Part shown: positions 14,992 to 22,260 of the stretch, piece after piece
How the letters are laid out: every line of letters starts with the position of its first letter
How positions within the stretch are numbered: position 1 is the stretch's first letter
From: Pseudanabaena sp. Salubria-1
GTDB taxonomy: Bacteria; Cyanobacteriota; Cyanobacteriia; Pseudanabaenales; Pseudanabaenaceae
Reading direction: 5' to 3'
NCBI GenBank assembly: GCA_023336205.1
Contig: JALQCR010000048.1
Span: forward strand, 1 to 50,120
DNA: 50,120 bases
Translations under genes and position numbers: made by a program
Notes under the pieces: model-generated
Databases searched by the model: none
The model's input: the letters and a program-made list of their open reading frames with translations, nothing else
Told to the model about the DNA's origin: nothing

Positions 14992-16617
14992 CTATCTAAA
15001 TTTCCCGTAGCGGATGGAATTAATTAAGCGTTTTGGAAAACTGATTAATCCTTTCCATAGCTTAATAATTAAGTTTTCGATTTTGGCTACGATCGCATCA
15101 ATCCAAATGAGCAATCTCATCACAGGATTATTTGAGTAACCCCAAAGCGTTGCTTTTGCTTCAATCCATGCACGTAAAGGGCGATCGCTCTCGTATTCAG
15201 GACTTTGTGATTGATACATCTGTAATTCTTCTTCAAAAACTAGGCTGCCATCAAGTTGATCTTGGGAGAGTTGGGTGGTGGTGGTTTCAAAATTTTGTAA
15301 CTCACTGGATGAATGGATTGCTGTCCGATCTGGTGATTTGCTGAATGCGATGGATTCATATTCCAATGGAAGCGGCCAGGGCCCGTTATCATCGCCAAAT
15401 AGATCTTCCATCGTTAACCAAGCCTCAGCACTAGGCGTTATGTCTGAGGTTTCATCTAGGGTTGGTTGCGATCGCTGTTTACTAAAGAAATAGGCGATCG
15501 CATCTTCGATTAACTTTTGTAGTCGTTCAAGTTGATTGTCGAGTTTGAGCGCATCAGAAAATTCTAACTCAATATTTGGAGCGTTACTGGGGTAACTATT
15601 CGCTCTGGGCTGAAGGGTATCATTTGTTTTTGCTTTCAGGAGGTCGGGCTGGGTTCCGCTGATACCATCGGAATTGCTGTCAGGATTACCATCTAGCGAT
15701 CGCTTGCCAATGAAATAATCAATGGCGGCGGCGATGAGATCGCGTAGCCGATCAAGATTGTTAGTCTCGGCTAGTGGGGCTTGTTCTTTGATACTTCCAG
15801 ATTTTGCGGCATTCACCCGTCTCCTTCTTAACTTGGGGCTATCGGGTAATGCTTCTGCCTCTGAGGATTCTGTTCCGAATGTTTCTGCAACTTCTTCGTT
15901 GCTGTCTAAGCTCTGATCTTGAGGCTGAGTTTGGTTGCCAAAGAAGTAGGCGATCGCAGCTTCGATCAAGCGGCGTAATTGCTCTAGTCTTTTGTTTTTG
16001 CCTAGAGCGACGTTTTCGGATAGTCCGTTGTTTTCTTTTAATGAGTTTTGTTCTGCTTGGGCTTGGTCTATCTGTTGCCGCCAGATTTCGGCAAAGAGAC
16101 GATTGGCGATTAGTTTTGGTTCTAGTTCTGAGGTTTCGGTGGTTGAGAGGTTTTCTGGCTGACGTTTGACGATCGCAGATATTTTGCGATCTAGTTGTGT
16201 TTTGGTGCGATCGATCCAGTCTAAGAATTTGGCTAATGGACGAAAAAATAATGGGATTTCTGGCTTGGGTAGGTCATTAGTTGGCTCTAGTTTTTGCTCT
16301 GTTGTTTGATCTAGTTCTTGGTTTGCAGACTTTGGTAATAGCCCTGTTGTTTCTGGTTGCGATCGCAGTTTTTCTTTGGGATCAATTTTGCTGCGATCGA
16401 GGGTGGGGAAAATGCGTTTGGTGGTCGAGGTGAGGAGGTATACGGGATATAGCGCTGCTTTGGCTACTTGATAGGCGAGCAAGCGCGGTAATTCTTGGAT
16501 GGGGAGTCCTGAGAGTTGGCGAATTTTTTGATCGAGCGATCGCCTTACGCTGCGTCCGAGTTGGGCGGGTAAGGAGGTATCAATCCAATTAAAAAGTCGG
16601 CTTTGAAATCTTGGCAT
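14992..16617 (-). CDS. Hypothetical protein with three repeated amphipathic motifs
   Basis: Protein of 541 aa that I cannot name. It opens with MPRFQSRLFNWIDTSLPAQLGR, has a long low-complexity, charged and Gln/Ser-rich body, and ends with a hydrophobic/basic tail (LLIWIDAIVAKIENLIIKL, then FPKRLINSIRYGKFR). Three near copies of LxRLxxLIxAAIxYFxGxQ occur at about residues 207-227, 285-305 and 362-382, each followed by a disordered linker. These look like amphipathic helices that could bind membrane or a partner at three sites. A fourth related element is near WIEAKATLWGYSNNP, close to the C-terminus. The start at 16617 is preferred over an upstream in-frame ATG because the extra 45 residues are Lys/Phe-rich and lie in intergenic-type sequence. 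No enzyme motif is seen. Confidence 0.72.
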   Translation of the reverse strand: MPRFQSRLFNWIDTSLPAQLGRSVRRSLDQKIRQLSGLPIQELPRLLAYQVAKAALYPVYLLTSTTKRIFPTLDRSKIDPKEKLRSQPETTGLLPKSANQELDQTTEQKLEPTNDLPKPEIPLFFRPLAKFLDWIDRTKTQLDRKISAIVKRQPENLSTTETSELEPKLIANRLFAEIWRQQIDQAQAEQNSLKENNGLSENVALGKNKRLEQLRRLIEAAIAYFFGNQTQPQDQSLDSNEEVAETFGTESSEAEALPDSPKLRRRRVNAAKSGSIKEQAPLAETNNLDRLRDLIAAAIDYFIGKRSLDGNPDSNSDGISGTQPDLLKAKTNDTLQPRANSYPSNAPNIELEFSDALKLDNQLERLQKLIEDAIAYFFSKQRSQPTLDETSDITPSAEAWLTMEDLFGDDNGPWPLPLEYESIAFSKSPDRTAIHSSSELQNFETTTTQLSQDQLDGSLVFEEELQMYQSQSPEYESDRPLRAWIEAKATLWGYSNNPVMRLLIWIDAIVAKIENLIIKLWKGLISFPKRLINSIRYGKFR

Positions 16618-16717
16618 GACTACCATCATAAAAAAGAAAGGTGCGATCGCGCTTTTCTTTTTTTTGGTAAAGCTGGAAAACCTTGAGCTATTGCAGAAAA
16701 GAAACCTGTATATGACC

Positions 16718-16783
16718 AGATCCCCGACTTTTTTTGTGCCTGACAAAATCAACCTGTGATTGCAAAGAAAAAGTCGGGGATCT
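16718..16783. repeat. AGATCCCCGACTTTTT inverted repeat
   Basis: Two perfect 16-base arms are separated by 34 bases. This GATCCCCGACT motif is a frequent intergenic repeat in cyanobacteria. It lies between the hypothetical gene and the DUF4926 gene. Confidence 0.7.
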
Positions 16784-16829
16784 CAATCTCTGCTTCTTTA
16801 GTTTTTTATAAAGCGCAGCCTCTCTTCTT

Positions 16830-17507
16830 TTATTTCAGGACTAGTCCTATGCCTAATTTATTGCCGATGTCCATGACGTTGTTGGCGAAGTCGGTCATGC
16901 CTGCGATCGGGGTGGCGACAAAGGTAACGGCGGCAAGCATGGCTAGTAGGCGTTTTTTGAGTTTGGGTAAGTTGCGTTCTGGTTCTGGTTTTTGAATTTC
17001 GATTTCTACGTCATCGATGTCGATGGTGACATCTTCGCGGATTTCCTGTGGAAATTGGGCGGCGGTTTGGCGCAGGTTGCTGATGATTTGCAGGAGTTCT
17101 GCTACGCTTGCGCCGCTGGTTTGGGTGAAGTTTGAGGCTTGTTGACGGGCGTTGTCTTTGACTTCGTTGGCAAGGTTTCCGATGTTTGGGTTGCCGTTAA
17201 TTTGTGTGCCAATTTTATCGCGCATTACTTTGTCACCGAGTACTTTATCCCCTGCGATGTTGTCTCCTGAGCCGTATTGATGAATGTTGTTTGGCATGGG
17301 TTTGTAATGGAGTTTTAGGAGTTGATGGGCGGGTAAGGCTTGAGTGGCATAAGTTTGACCGTCATCATCGCTAAATTCGATTTCATAGACTTCAGGGGCA
17401 AGGATTTCGACGATGGTTCCGACTTGTCCTGATTGTAAGCGATGTTGGGGTAGGTCGTTTTTCAGGGCAACGATATCGAATAGATTGAGTTTGGTTAGGG
17501 TGAGCAT
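16830..17507 (-). CDS. DUF4926 domain protein with C-terminal membrane-linked extension
   Basis: Protein of 225 aa. Residues about 1-65 form a DUF4926 domain (LNLFDIVALKNDLPQ, then GQVGTIVEIL and YEIEFSDDDG), a small beta-barrel-like module often found next to DUF6883 genes and suspected to be the antidote partner. A linker then carries NNIHQYGSGDNIAGDKV, whose core recurs at the end of the LRR protein (NNDNVAGDLV). Next come a coiled or helical part (about 95-150), an acidic stretch (VTIDIDDVEIEIQKP) and a hydrophobic segment near 195-215 (LAMLAAVTFVATPIAGM) that may insert in a membrane. The ATG at 17507 stands 5 bases after the DUF6883 stop with an AGG site before it, so the pair is translated together. 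The fusion is unusual, since DUF4926 proteins are normally under 100 aa. Confidence 0.75.
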   Translation of the reverse strand: MLTLTKLNLFDIVALKNDLPQHRLQSGQVGTIVEILAPEVYEIEFSDDDGQTYATQALPAHQLLKLHYKPMPNNIHQYGSGDNIAGDKVLGDKVMRDKIGTQINGNPNIGNLANEVKDNARQQASNFTQTSGASVAELLQIISNLRQTAAQFPQEIREDVTIDIDDVEIEIQKPEPERNLPKLKKRLLAMLAAVTFVATPIAGMTDFANNVMDIGNKLGIGLVLK

Positions 17508-17512
17508 TGGCT

Positions 17513-17854
17513 TTACCTCAAGATATAACAACTAACGAGACGAGGGAAATCTTCATCGGGACGGATGATCCAAGTGGTGCGGACGTTGGCGGTGTTTTGG
17601 TTGCGGGTGATGGGGAAATCGACGATGTAGCGTTGACCATATTGATCGGACTGGCTGGGGATGGCTTCATAGTTCTGAATTGCTTCTATGATAAGAGTTT
17701 GCAGAATTTCGACATCGTTTTCATTTCTACCTAAATCTAGGATAGCGGCAAATAATCTTGCTTTGTGTTTTCCGCGATCGTGTTGGGTGTTGAGACTGTA
17801 GTTCCAGAGTTTGTTGCGATCAATAAACGCTAAATCAAGGTTTGGTAGCTTCAT
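17513..17854 (-). CDS. DUF6883 domain protein, possible toxin partner of DUF4926
   Basis: Protein of 113 aa. It opens with MKLPNLDLAFIDRNKLWNY and has the conserved HDRGKHKARLFAAIL segment, a pattern I associate with DUF6883, followed by a beta-rich end with RTTWIIRPDEDFPRLVSCY. Small DUF6883 proteins occur with DUF4926 partners and resemble the size and order of toxin-antitoxin pairs, and some are thought to have an RNase-like fold. That activity is not proven by this sequence. Its ATG overlaps the stop codon of the LRR-COR gene (ATGA), and its stop is 5 bases from the DUF4926 start, so it sits in a tight three-gene operon. The final Trp-Ile-Arg and preceding basic residues are candidates for an active site, but I would not assign one. 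Confidence 0.7.
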   Translation of the reverse strand: MKLPNLDLAFIDRNKLWNYSLNTQHDRGKHKARLFAAILDLGRNENDVEILQTLIIEAIQNYEAIPSQSDQYGQRYIVDFPITRNQNTANVRTTWIIRPDEDFPRLVSCYILR

Positions 17855-19752
17855 CCTATTTTGTCATGTCTGACAAGATCACCTGCAACATTATCATTGT
17901 TTCCATTTTGATTAATAGTTTTAGAATGCCTATTATCATTAATTTTAACGGAAATATTGTAAGGACTATCTTCTGTAACTTCGACATCTAAGCCAGTCTG
18001 AGTTCTTTGCCGTATGCTGATGTCTTCATAGCCATCTAGAAGTTGCCGCAAATCAATCTTTTTTCTTAGTTGTGGAATGGGTACAGTAGATTCACCCATA
18101 CCTTCCAAGCTCAAAAGCTCTTGATAGCTTAACGGCTTAAGGTCAGGATAATTTGGGACAGGAACCCATTCAGAGACTTCGGCGTTAACTGACTTATGGA
18201 TTTTTTTGAAGGTATCACGGATAGTTTTTAAGAAAGAGCGACGGGTTTTCTCTCTGCCACTAATAGTAATAAAGATTTTTTTATCTTTAAGTTCAACTCT
18301 AATACGGGCAATATTTAAGACTTCGCCATTTTCTTTATCTTCTAGCATTACACCACTACGCCAGTATGTGTGGTTATGGATATAGTCGCTGGTAAGAGAG
18401 ATAAAGTGGGAAATGAGACTATCAGGTAAAACGTGGTAATGGTATTGAAATTCGAGAGTACCGCCTTGGAGTCTCATATCTTCTGGCTCATCTTTTGGCA
18501 AAATAGCAGGTATAAGAAATTGCGGCGGGTGACAATCGATTGCAAAGCAGAATCCAAATTCTTTCATTAAATCAATTAGTGCAGTATATCTATCTCTAGG
18601 ATAACTTAATGGATCTAGGAGGCGACTGAGATCTTCAAAAGTAAAAATTGCTTTTGCGTTGATGCTTTCATCATTAAGTAGGGATTCTCGAGCTTCACTA
18701 ATCCAGTTTTGATTACGGAGATAATTAAAGATTCTTTTGGCATCTTTAGAGTCAAGAATATCTGGTGGAATTTTTGCAGTCTGATTTTCAGATAGATCAA
18801 GATAGGAGAGTTTCTTCAATTCAAAAAGTGCTTCAGGGATATCCTTTATTTGGTTAGAATGAAGATCAAGCCTCGTCAACTCTTCTAAACTAGCAAGGGG
18901 AATGATACTAATTTGATTTTTTGATAGATTAAGTATTTGTAGTTTTTTAAGTTTTGAGATAGTATCTGGAATATTTACAATCTGGTTATTACTCAGATCA
19001 AGCTCTTGTAAGCTAGAAAGTTTACCAATCTCATCAGGAATCTCACTAATTTGATTGAGAGAGAGCCAGAGCCTTTTAAGCGTCTCTAGCTGAGAGATAG
19101 ATTTAGGAATCTTACGAATATGATTACTAAAAAGGGTAAGGTCTTCAAGCTTCGGTATATGACAAACTGCTTCTGGAATTTCGCGAATCTGGTTACAGTA
19201 CAACGATAGTGTCTTAAGGTCTTTCATTTGAGAGATTGAGCTTGGAATTTCACGAATCTCGTTGCTATGAAGAGAAAGATGACAAAGGTTTTTAAGTAGA
19301 CCAATTTCACAGGGAATCTCGCGAATTTGATTGTTCTCCAGACGTAATCTCTTTAAACTCGATATTTTCATAATTGAAATTGGTATTATAATAATTTGAT
19401 TTCCTGACAAATCAATTTCTTCAAGATTTTCTAACTGTGAAATTGCATCAGAAATCTTAGATATTTTATTACTCCATAACGAAAGTTCCTTAAGATTGAC
19501 AAGTTGAGAGATAGTATCAGGAATTTCGCTGATTTGATTATTTGATAGAGAGAGATCTTCAATGCTAAAGAGTTTAGTAACTGCTTCTGGAAATTCCGTT
19601 ATCTGATTGTTAGATAGGAAAAGCCTTTTCAGATTGGTGAGTTGAGATATCTCTGGTGGAACTACTTTAATACCTTTGTCTGAGAGATTAAGTACAGTTA
19701 CCTTTTCTCGCTTTGCCTTTTCGATTTCTACCAATAATTCTGTATCTGTCAT
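17851..19752 (-). CDS. Leucine-rich repeat protein with COR-like domain and no ROC GTPase
   Basis: Protein of 633 aa. Residues about 15-340 hold some 14 leucine-rich repeats of 23 residues (for example LKRLFLSNNQITEFPEAVTK). After the last repeat and the linker DAKRIFNYLRNQ the sequence goes straight into a COR-like region (about 375-540): LMKEFGFCFAIDCHPPQFLIPAILP, then LEFQYHYHVLPDSLISHFI and WRSGVMLED. In ROCO proteins a ROC GTPase with a GxxGxGKT loop stands between LRR and COR, but none is present here. The tail (NNDNVAGDLVRHDKIG) shares a motif with the DUF4926 protein two genes on. It is first gene of a three-gene operon, with ATGA overlap to DUF6883. It may sense a ligand and control its partners; that is inference. 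The missing ROC could be an internal deletion or a natural variant. Confidence 0.85.
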   Translation of the reverse strand: MTDTELLVEIEKAKREKVTVLNLSDKGIKVVPPEISQLTNLKRLFLSNNQITEFPEAVTKLFSIEDLSLSNNQISEIPDTISQLVNLKELSLWSNKISKISDAISQLENLEEIDLSGNQIIIIPISIMKISSLKRLRLENNQIREIPCEIGLLKNLCHLSLHSNEIREIPSSISQMKDLKTLSLYCNQIREIPEAVCHIPKLEDLTLFSNHIRKIPKSISQLETLKRLWLSLNQISEIPDEIGKLSSLQELDLSNNQIVNIPDTISKLKKLQILNLSKNQISIIPLASLEELTRLDLHSNQIKDIPEALFELKKLSYLDLSENQTAKIPPDILDSKDAKRIFNYLRNQNWISEARESLLNDESINAKAIFTFEDLSRLLDPLSYPRDRYTALIDLMKEFGFCFAIDCHPPQFLIPAILPKDEPEDMRLQGGTLEFQYHYHVLPDSLISHFISLTSDYIHNHTYWRSGVMLEDKENGEVLNIARIRVELKDKKIFITISGREKTRRSFLKTIRDTFKKIHKSVNAEVSEWVPVPNYPDLKPLSYQELLSLEGMGESTVPIPQLRKKIDLRQLLDGYEDISIRQRTQTGLDVEVTEDSPYNISVKINDNRHSKTINQNGNNDNVAGDLVRHDKIG

Positions 19753-19807
19753 AAGTTCAAAGAAAAAGTAGAAAGAACAAAGGAAAAAAATTTATTTTAG
19801 GATAAAG

Positions 19808-20179
19808 CTAATTTTTGCGAATTGGTAAAATTCTTACCTTTGATCGCTGCATATCAATAGAAACTAGCGCACCAGTTTCAAGTTCTTCACGAAACTGCGC
19901 GATACCTGCCATTACCACATCTCCAATTACACCAGCAAAAGTTTCCTGAGTCCGAATTTGTAACACACTAGGCGCATCAGCCTGAGTCGCCGCCAAAATT
20001 GCCCCAAAATCAAGATCATGTGTAAACACAACAAAACCATTGGCTAGAGCATATTCCATAATCTCTCGATCCTTTACCGATGCGTTACCCACTTTCGACC
20101 AATGTATTGCCTCTATTCCTGAAGCTGCAAAATAACTTACCCAATCAGGCGACAAATTCATATCAATCAAAATCTTCAT
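19808..20179 (-). CDS. DUF5615 PIN-like toxin
   Basis: Protein of 123 aa with a PIN-like fold of the DUF5615 (Mut7-C-like) type: KILIDMNLSP at the start with the first Asp, VKDREIMEYALANG with Asp and Glu, and FTHDLDFGAILA with the last acidic pair. These acids would bind metal for RNA cleavage. Its start overlaps the stop of the DUF433 gene by 4 bases, so this is the standard DUF433-DUF5615 toxin-antitoxin order, antitoxin first. The frame is intact. A 44-base near-copy of the gene junction at 22170-22213 shows that a second such pair once existed nearby. Confidence 0.88.
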   Translation of the reverse strand: MKILIDMNLSPDWVSYFAASGIEAIHWSKVGNASVKDREIMEYALANGFVVFTHDLDFGAILAATQADAPSVLQIRTQETFAGVIGDVVMAGIAQFREELETGALVSIDMQRSKVRILPIRKN

Positions 20180-20406
20180 GCCGACACCAAAGCAACCTCG
20201 ACCTCCTCAGACCTCCAAGCCGCATAGGACAACGCCGCCATAATATCCTCTTTCTCTAAATAAGGATAAGCATTTAAAATTTCTTCAAACGAATGTCCAA
20301 CTGCCAATAGTCCAACCAATGTACCCACAGTCACCCGCATTCCACGAATGCAAGGCTTACCACCCATCACTTGAGAATCCCATGTAATTCGTGCTAGATA
20401 TTTCAT
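20176..20406 (-). CDS. DUF433 antitoxin
   Basis: Protein of 76 aa of the DUF433 family, a small winged-helix or MerR-like DNA-binding protein. Family marks are ITWDSQVMGGKPCIRGMRVTV, then SFEEILNAYPYLEKEDIMAALSYAAW. It should neutralise the DUF5615 toxin encoded just downstream and repress the shared promoter. Translation is coupled to the toxin gene through an ATGA overlap at 20176-20179. The region before the start (20407-20470) is AT-rich and likely holds the promoter. The pair appears intact, unlike the other toxin-antitoxin remains nearby. Confidence 0.9.
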   Translation of the reverse strand: MKYLARITWDSQVMGGKPCIRGMRVTVGTLVGLLAVGHSFEEILNAYPYLEKEDIMAALSYAAWRSEEVEVALVSA

Positions 20407-20474
20407 TCACAAGACCTCACTAAATCACTGTAAAGATTGTACATTTGTTGTTTCATTATCCAACTTTCCTAAGA

Positions 20475-20606
20475 TCAATTTTCCAGACTTTGCGATCGTC
20501 CAATTTCACTAGGCAATCCTTCCAGAGCGTTCCCCGACAGATCGAGTTCTGTCCAGCCCTCACGTTCGGCTTGTGCGATTATTGCCAATAACTCTGCATC
20601 GTTCAT
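20475..20606 (-). pseudogene. N-terminal fragment of a second LRR/ROCO-type gene
   Basis: An open frame of 43 codons opens MNDAELLAIIAQAEREGWTE, then LDLSGNALEGLPSEIG, and stops after LEN. It parallels the first residues of the LRR protein at 17851-19752 (MTDTELLVEIEKAKRE, then LNLSDKGIKVVPPEIS). Everything beyond the first leucine-rich repeat is missing. It is the stump of a paralogue, lost by deletion. Confidence 0.75.
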
Positions 20607-20653
20607 AAGGAAAAATTAAAAAGGAAAAAGGAAAAAAAGAACCTAAACTCGCA

Positions 20654-20951
20654 CTACTCATTCAAGTTCTTTTGCCAAGACTGAGGATGGCGATGTAAAT
20701 GCATAACTGAGACAATTATGATTGCATCTTGTGCGATCGCTTAAACAATTCCATAAGGAAACCTCTGCAATCTACATCTACGAATTTTGTCATCCAAAAG
20801 ACCCCATGCTTGCGGATTTTTGACAATTCGCAAGCATGGGGTCTTTTACCTCATTCAAGAATCGAGAACCCAATCCTACAGAACTTTTCTCATAAAACGC
20901 GATCGCTAGCTTCAATTCATCTCTAGCTGGAGATAAAAACTTGACATTCAC
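20654..20951 (-). pseudogene. ParE/RelE-type toxin pseudogene invaded by a palindrome
   Basis: The front codes VNVKFLSPARDELKLAIAFY and GLGSRFLNEVK, typical of the ParE/RelE opening. The back, in another frame, codes DDKIRRCRLQRFPYGIV, a stop, then AIAQDAIIIVSVMHLHRHPQ, typical of the ParE end with its RFPY motif. Between them a 52-base palindrome (20796-20847) takes the place of about 20 residues of the middle. An in-frame TAA in the back half is a second lesion. The gene lies just after the antitoxin remains at 20955-22118, the usual antitoxin-then-toxin order. The start may be GTG at 20951. Confidence 0.8.
20796..20847. repeat. 52-bp palindrome inserted in a toxin gene
   Basis: The arms AAAAGACCCCATGCTTGCG and complement are perfect over 19 bases with a 14-base loop. 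It lies inside a reading frame rather than between genes, which shows that such palindromes can move or be copied into coding sequence. Confidence 0.8.
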
Positions 20952-21119
20952 GATTTAAAGTAAAGCCTCAATCTCATCAAAAACCTTTTGTCCATCAATT
21001 GCCTCTATCTGACCAGACTGATAGGCTGTTAGGCGACTTTGAGACTCACGCAACCAAGCCAAATCGATTTCTTCTCGATCTGACGAATCAAGGCTGTGCC
21101 ACAAAACATCAATCAAATA

Positions 21120-22056
21120 GACCTCTTGCAGAACCAAAAACATGTTAGATTTATAAGCTTTTTATCAGAACTCAAATTAAGCGATGAAATACGAAGCCAG
21201 TCAAAATCTATCAGCGACAGAATTTAAACGGTTATTTGGAGTAAGAAGAGAAACATTTGCTCAAATGACGGAACTAATGCAACAAGCAGCCCAAAGCAAA
21301 GGACAAGGTGGTGTAGAACCAAAGCTAAGTCTAGAAGACCAAATATTGGTTACTTTGCAGTATTGGCGTGAATATCGCACCTATTTTCATATTGCTAGCG
21401 ACTGGGAAGTGTCAGAATCGACGATTTGCCGCATCGTCAAAAAAGTAGAAAATGTCTTAATTAAATCGAAAAAGTTTCGGTTAGCAGGAAAAAAGTCATT
21501 ATGGCAGGAGAAGGCTCCAGCCATAATTGCCATTGATGTAACTGAGACAAAGGTTGAGCGCCCTAAATATCACCAGAAACATTTTTATAGCGGTAAGAAA
21601 AAGCATCATGCCCTCAAAGCCCAATTGGTGGTCGATCTGACTAATTTCAAGATAGTTTGTACCGCTTACGGTAAGGGCAAGCAGCATGATTTCTCATTAT
21701 TCAAGGCAAGTGGAGTTCATTTTCACGCACAGACACAAGGTTTGGCAGACAAGGGTTATCAAGGCTTACAAAAGTTGCATCCTAACTCGCAAATTCCTAT
21801 CAAAAAGCCTCAAAATAGCTCATTATCCAAGGAGGATAAGCGTTTTAATCGCCAACTTGCACGTCAACGTATTGCGATTGAGCATGTTAATCGTCGCTTG
21901 AAGATTTTTAAGATTCTCTCTTTACCTTATCGTAATCGTCGTCGTCGTTTTGGTTTGCGTTGTAATTTGATTGCCGCCATTTATAACTTTGAAGTCGCTC
22001 TTGTTGCTTCTAAAACTTTCTCTGCTCTGGATTAATTTTCAGTTCTGCAAGAGGTC
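21120..22056 (+). mobile_element. IS5-family insertion sequence (937 bp)
   Basis: Ends are GACCTCTTGCAGAAC and its complement, flanked by TA duplications at 21118-21119 and 22057-22058. A two-base TA target fits IS427-type members of the IS5 family. One transposase gene fills the element. Confidence 0.88.
21184..22035 (+). CDS. IS5-family (DDE_Tnp_4-type) transposase
   Basis: Transposase of 283 aa in one intact frame. An N-terminal helix-turn-helix region covers about 35-85 (LEDQILVTLQYWREYRTY, then WEVSESTICRIVKKVE). The catalytic part has AIDVTETKVERP (first Asp), QGLADKGYQGL (second Asp), and RIAIEHVNRRLKIF (Glu). This DDE_Tnp_4 arrangement in a single ORF matches the IS427 or ISL2-like groups of IS5. 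The ATG lies 64 bases inside the left end. Nothing suggests loss of function, so the element may still move. Confidence 0.92.
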   Translation: MKYEASQNLSATEFKRLFGVRRETFAQMTELMQQAAQSKGQGGVEPKLSLEDQILVTLQYWREYRTYFHIASDWEVSESTICRIVKKVENVLIKSKKFRLAGKKSLWQEKAPAIIAIDVTETKVERPKYHQKHFYSGKKKHHALKAQLVVDLTNFKIVCTAYGKGKQHDFSLFKASGVHFHAQTQGLADKGYQGLQKLHPNSQIPIKKPQNSSLSKEDKRFNRQLARQRIAIEHVNRRLKIFKILSLPYRNRRRRFGLRCNLIAAIYNFEVALVASKTFSALD

Positions 22057-22169
22057 TAATGAATCCTTTCTGTAAAGTCAAGCTGCAAAGCTTGTTGAAT
22101 TAAAATAGCGCCATCCATAAATTTATTTTTTTAATAAGGTGACATTACCCAATAATATCCTACAACTTT

Positions 22170-22213
22170 CAAAATCTTCATGCCGACACCAACGCGACCT
22201 CTACCTCCTCAGA
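22170..22213. repeat. Remnant copy of the DUF433/DUF5615 junction
   Basis: 44 bases match 20168-20211 with three differences. In the complete pair this stretch covers the end of DUF433 and the start of DUF5615. No open frame extends from it here, so it is the relic of a deleted second pair. Confidence 0.7.
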
Positions 22214-22256
22214 TTTTGTATGGTTTAAGAGATTGCCCCTCCTAAACCATACAAAA
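22214..22256. terminator. Hairpin after the GH94 gene
   Basis: The arms TTTTGTATGGTTTA and its complement surround a 15-base loop, directly downstream of the phosphorylase stop codon on the minus strand. It probably ends that transcript. Confidence 0.65.
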
Positions 22257-22260
22257 AATG

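Larger units (their letters stand above)
20955..22118 (-). pseudogene. Addiction-module antitoxin gene split by an IS5-family element
   Basis: The N-terminal part (22118-22057) codes MDGAILIQQALQLDFTERIH. The C-terminal part (21119-20955) codes LIDVLWHSLDSSDREEIDL and ends VFDEIEALL. Removing the element at 21120-22056 and one TA gives 225 bases, 74 aa, in frame, with the ER..L..LW.SL pattern of the TIGR02574-type addiction-module proteins. A downstream start inside the IS end could give a truncated 62-aa product. The antitoxin would pair with the ruined ParE toxin at 20654-20951, so both halves of this module are dead or damaged. Losing the toxin first would have made loss of the antitoxin harmless. 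Confidence 0.82.

Noticed and set aside
15722..16169. Plus-strand ORFs opposite the repeat-bearing hypothetical protein
   Set aside because: Leu/Ser/Arg-rich shadow frames produced by the biased composition of the minus-strand gene.
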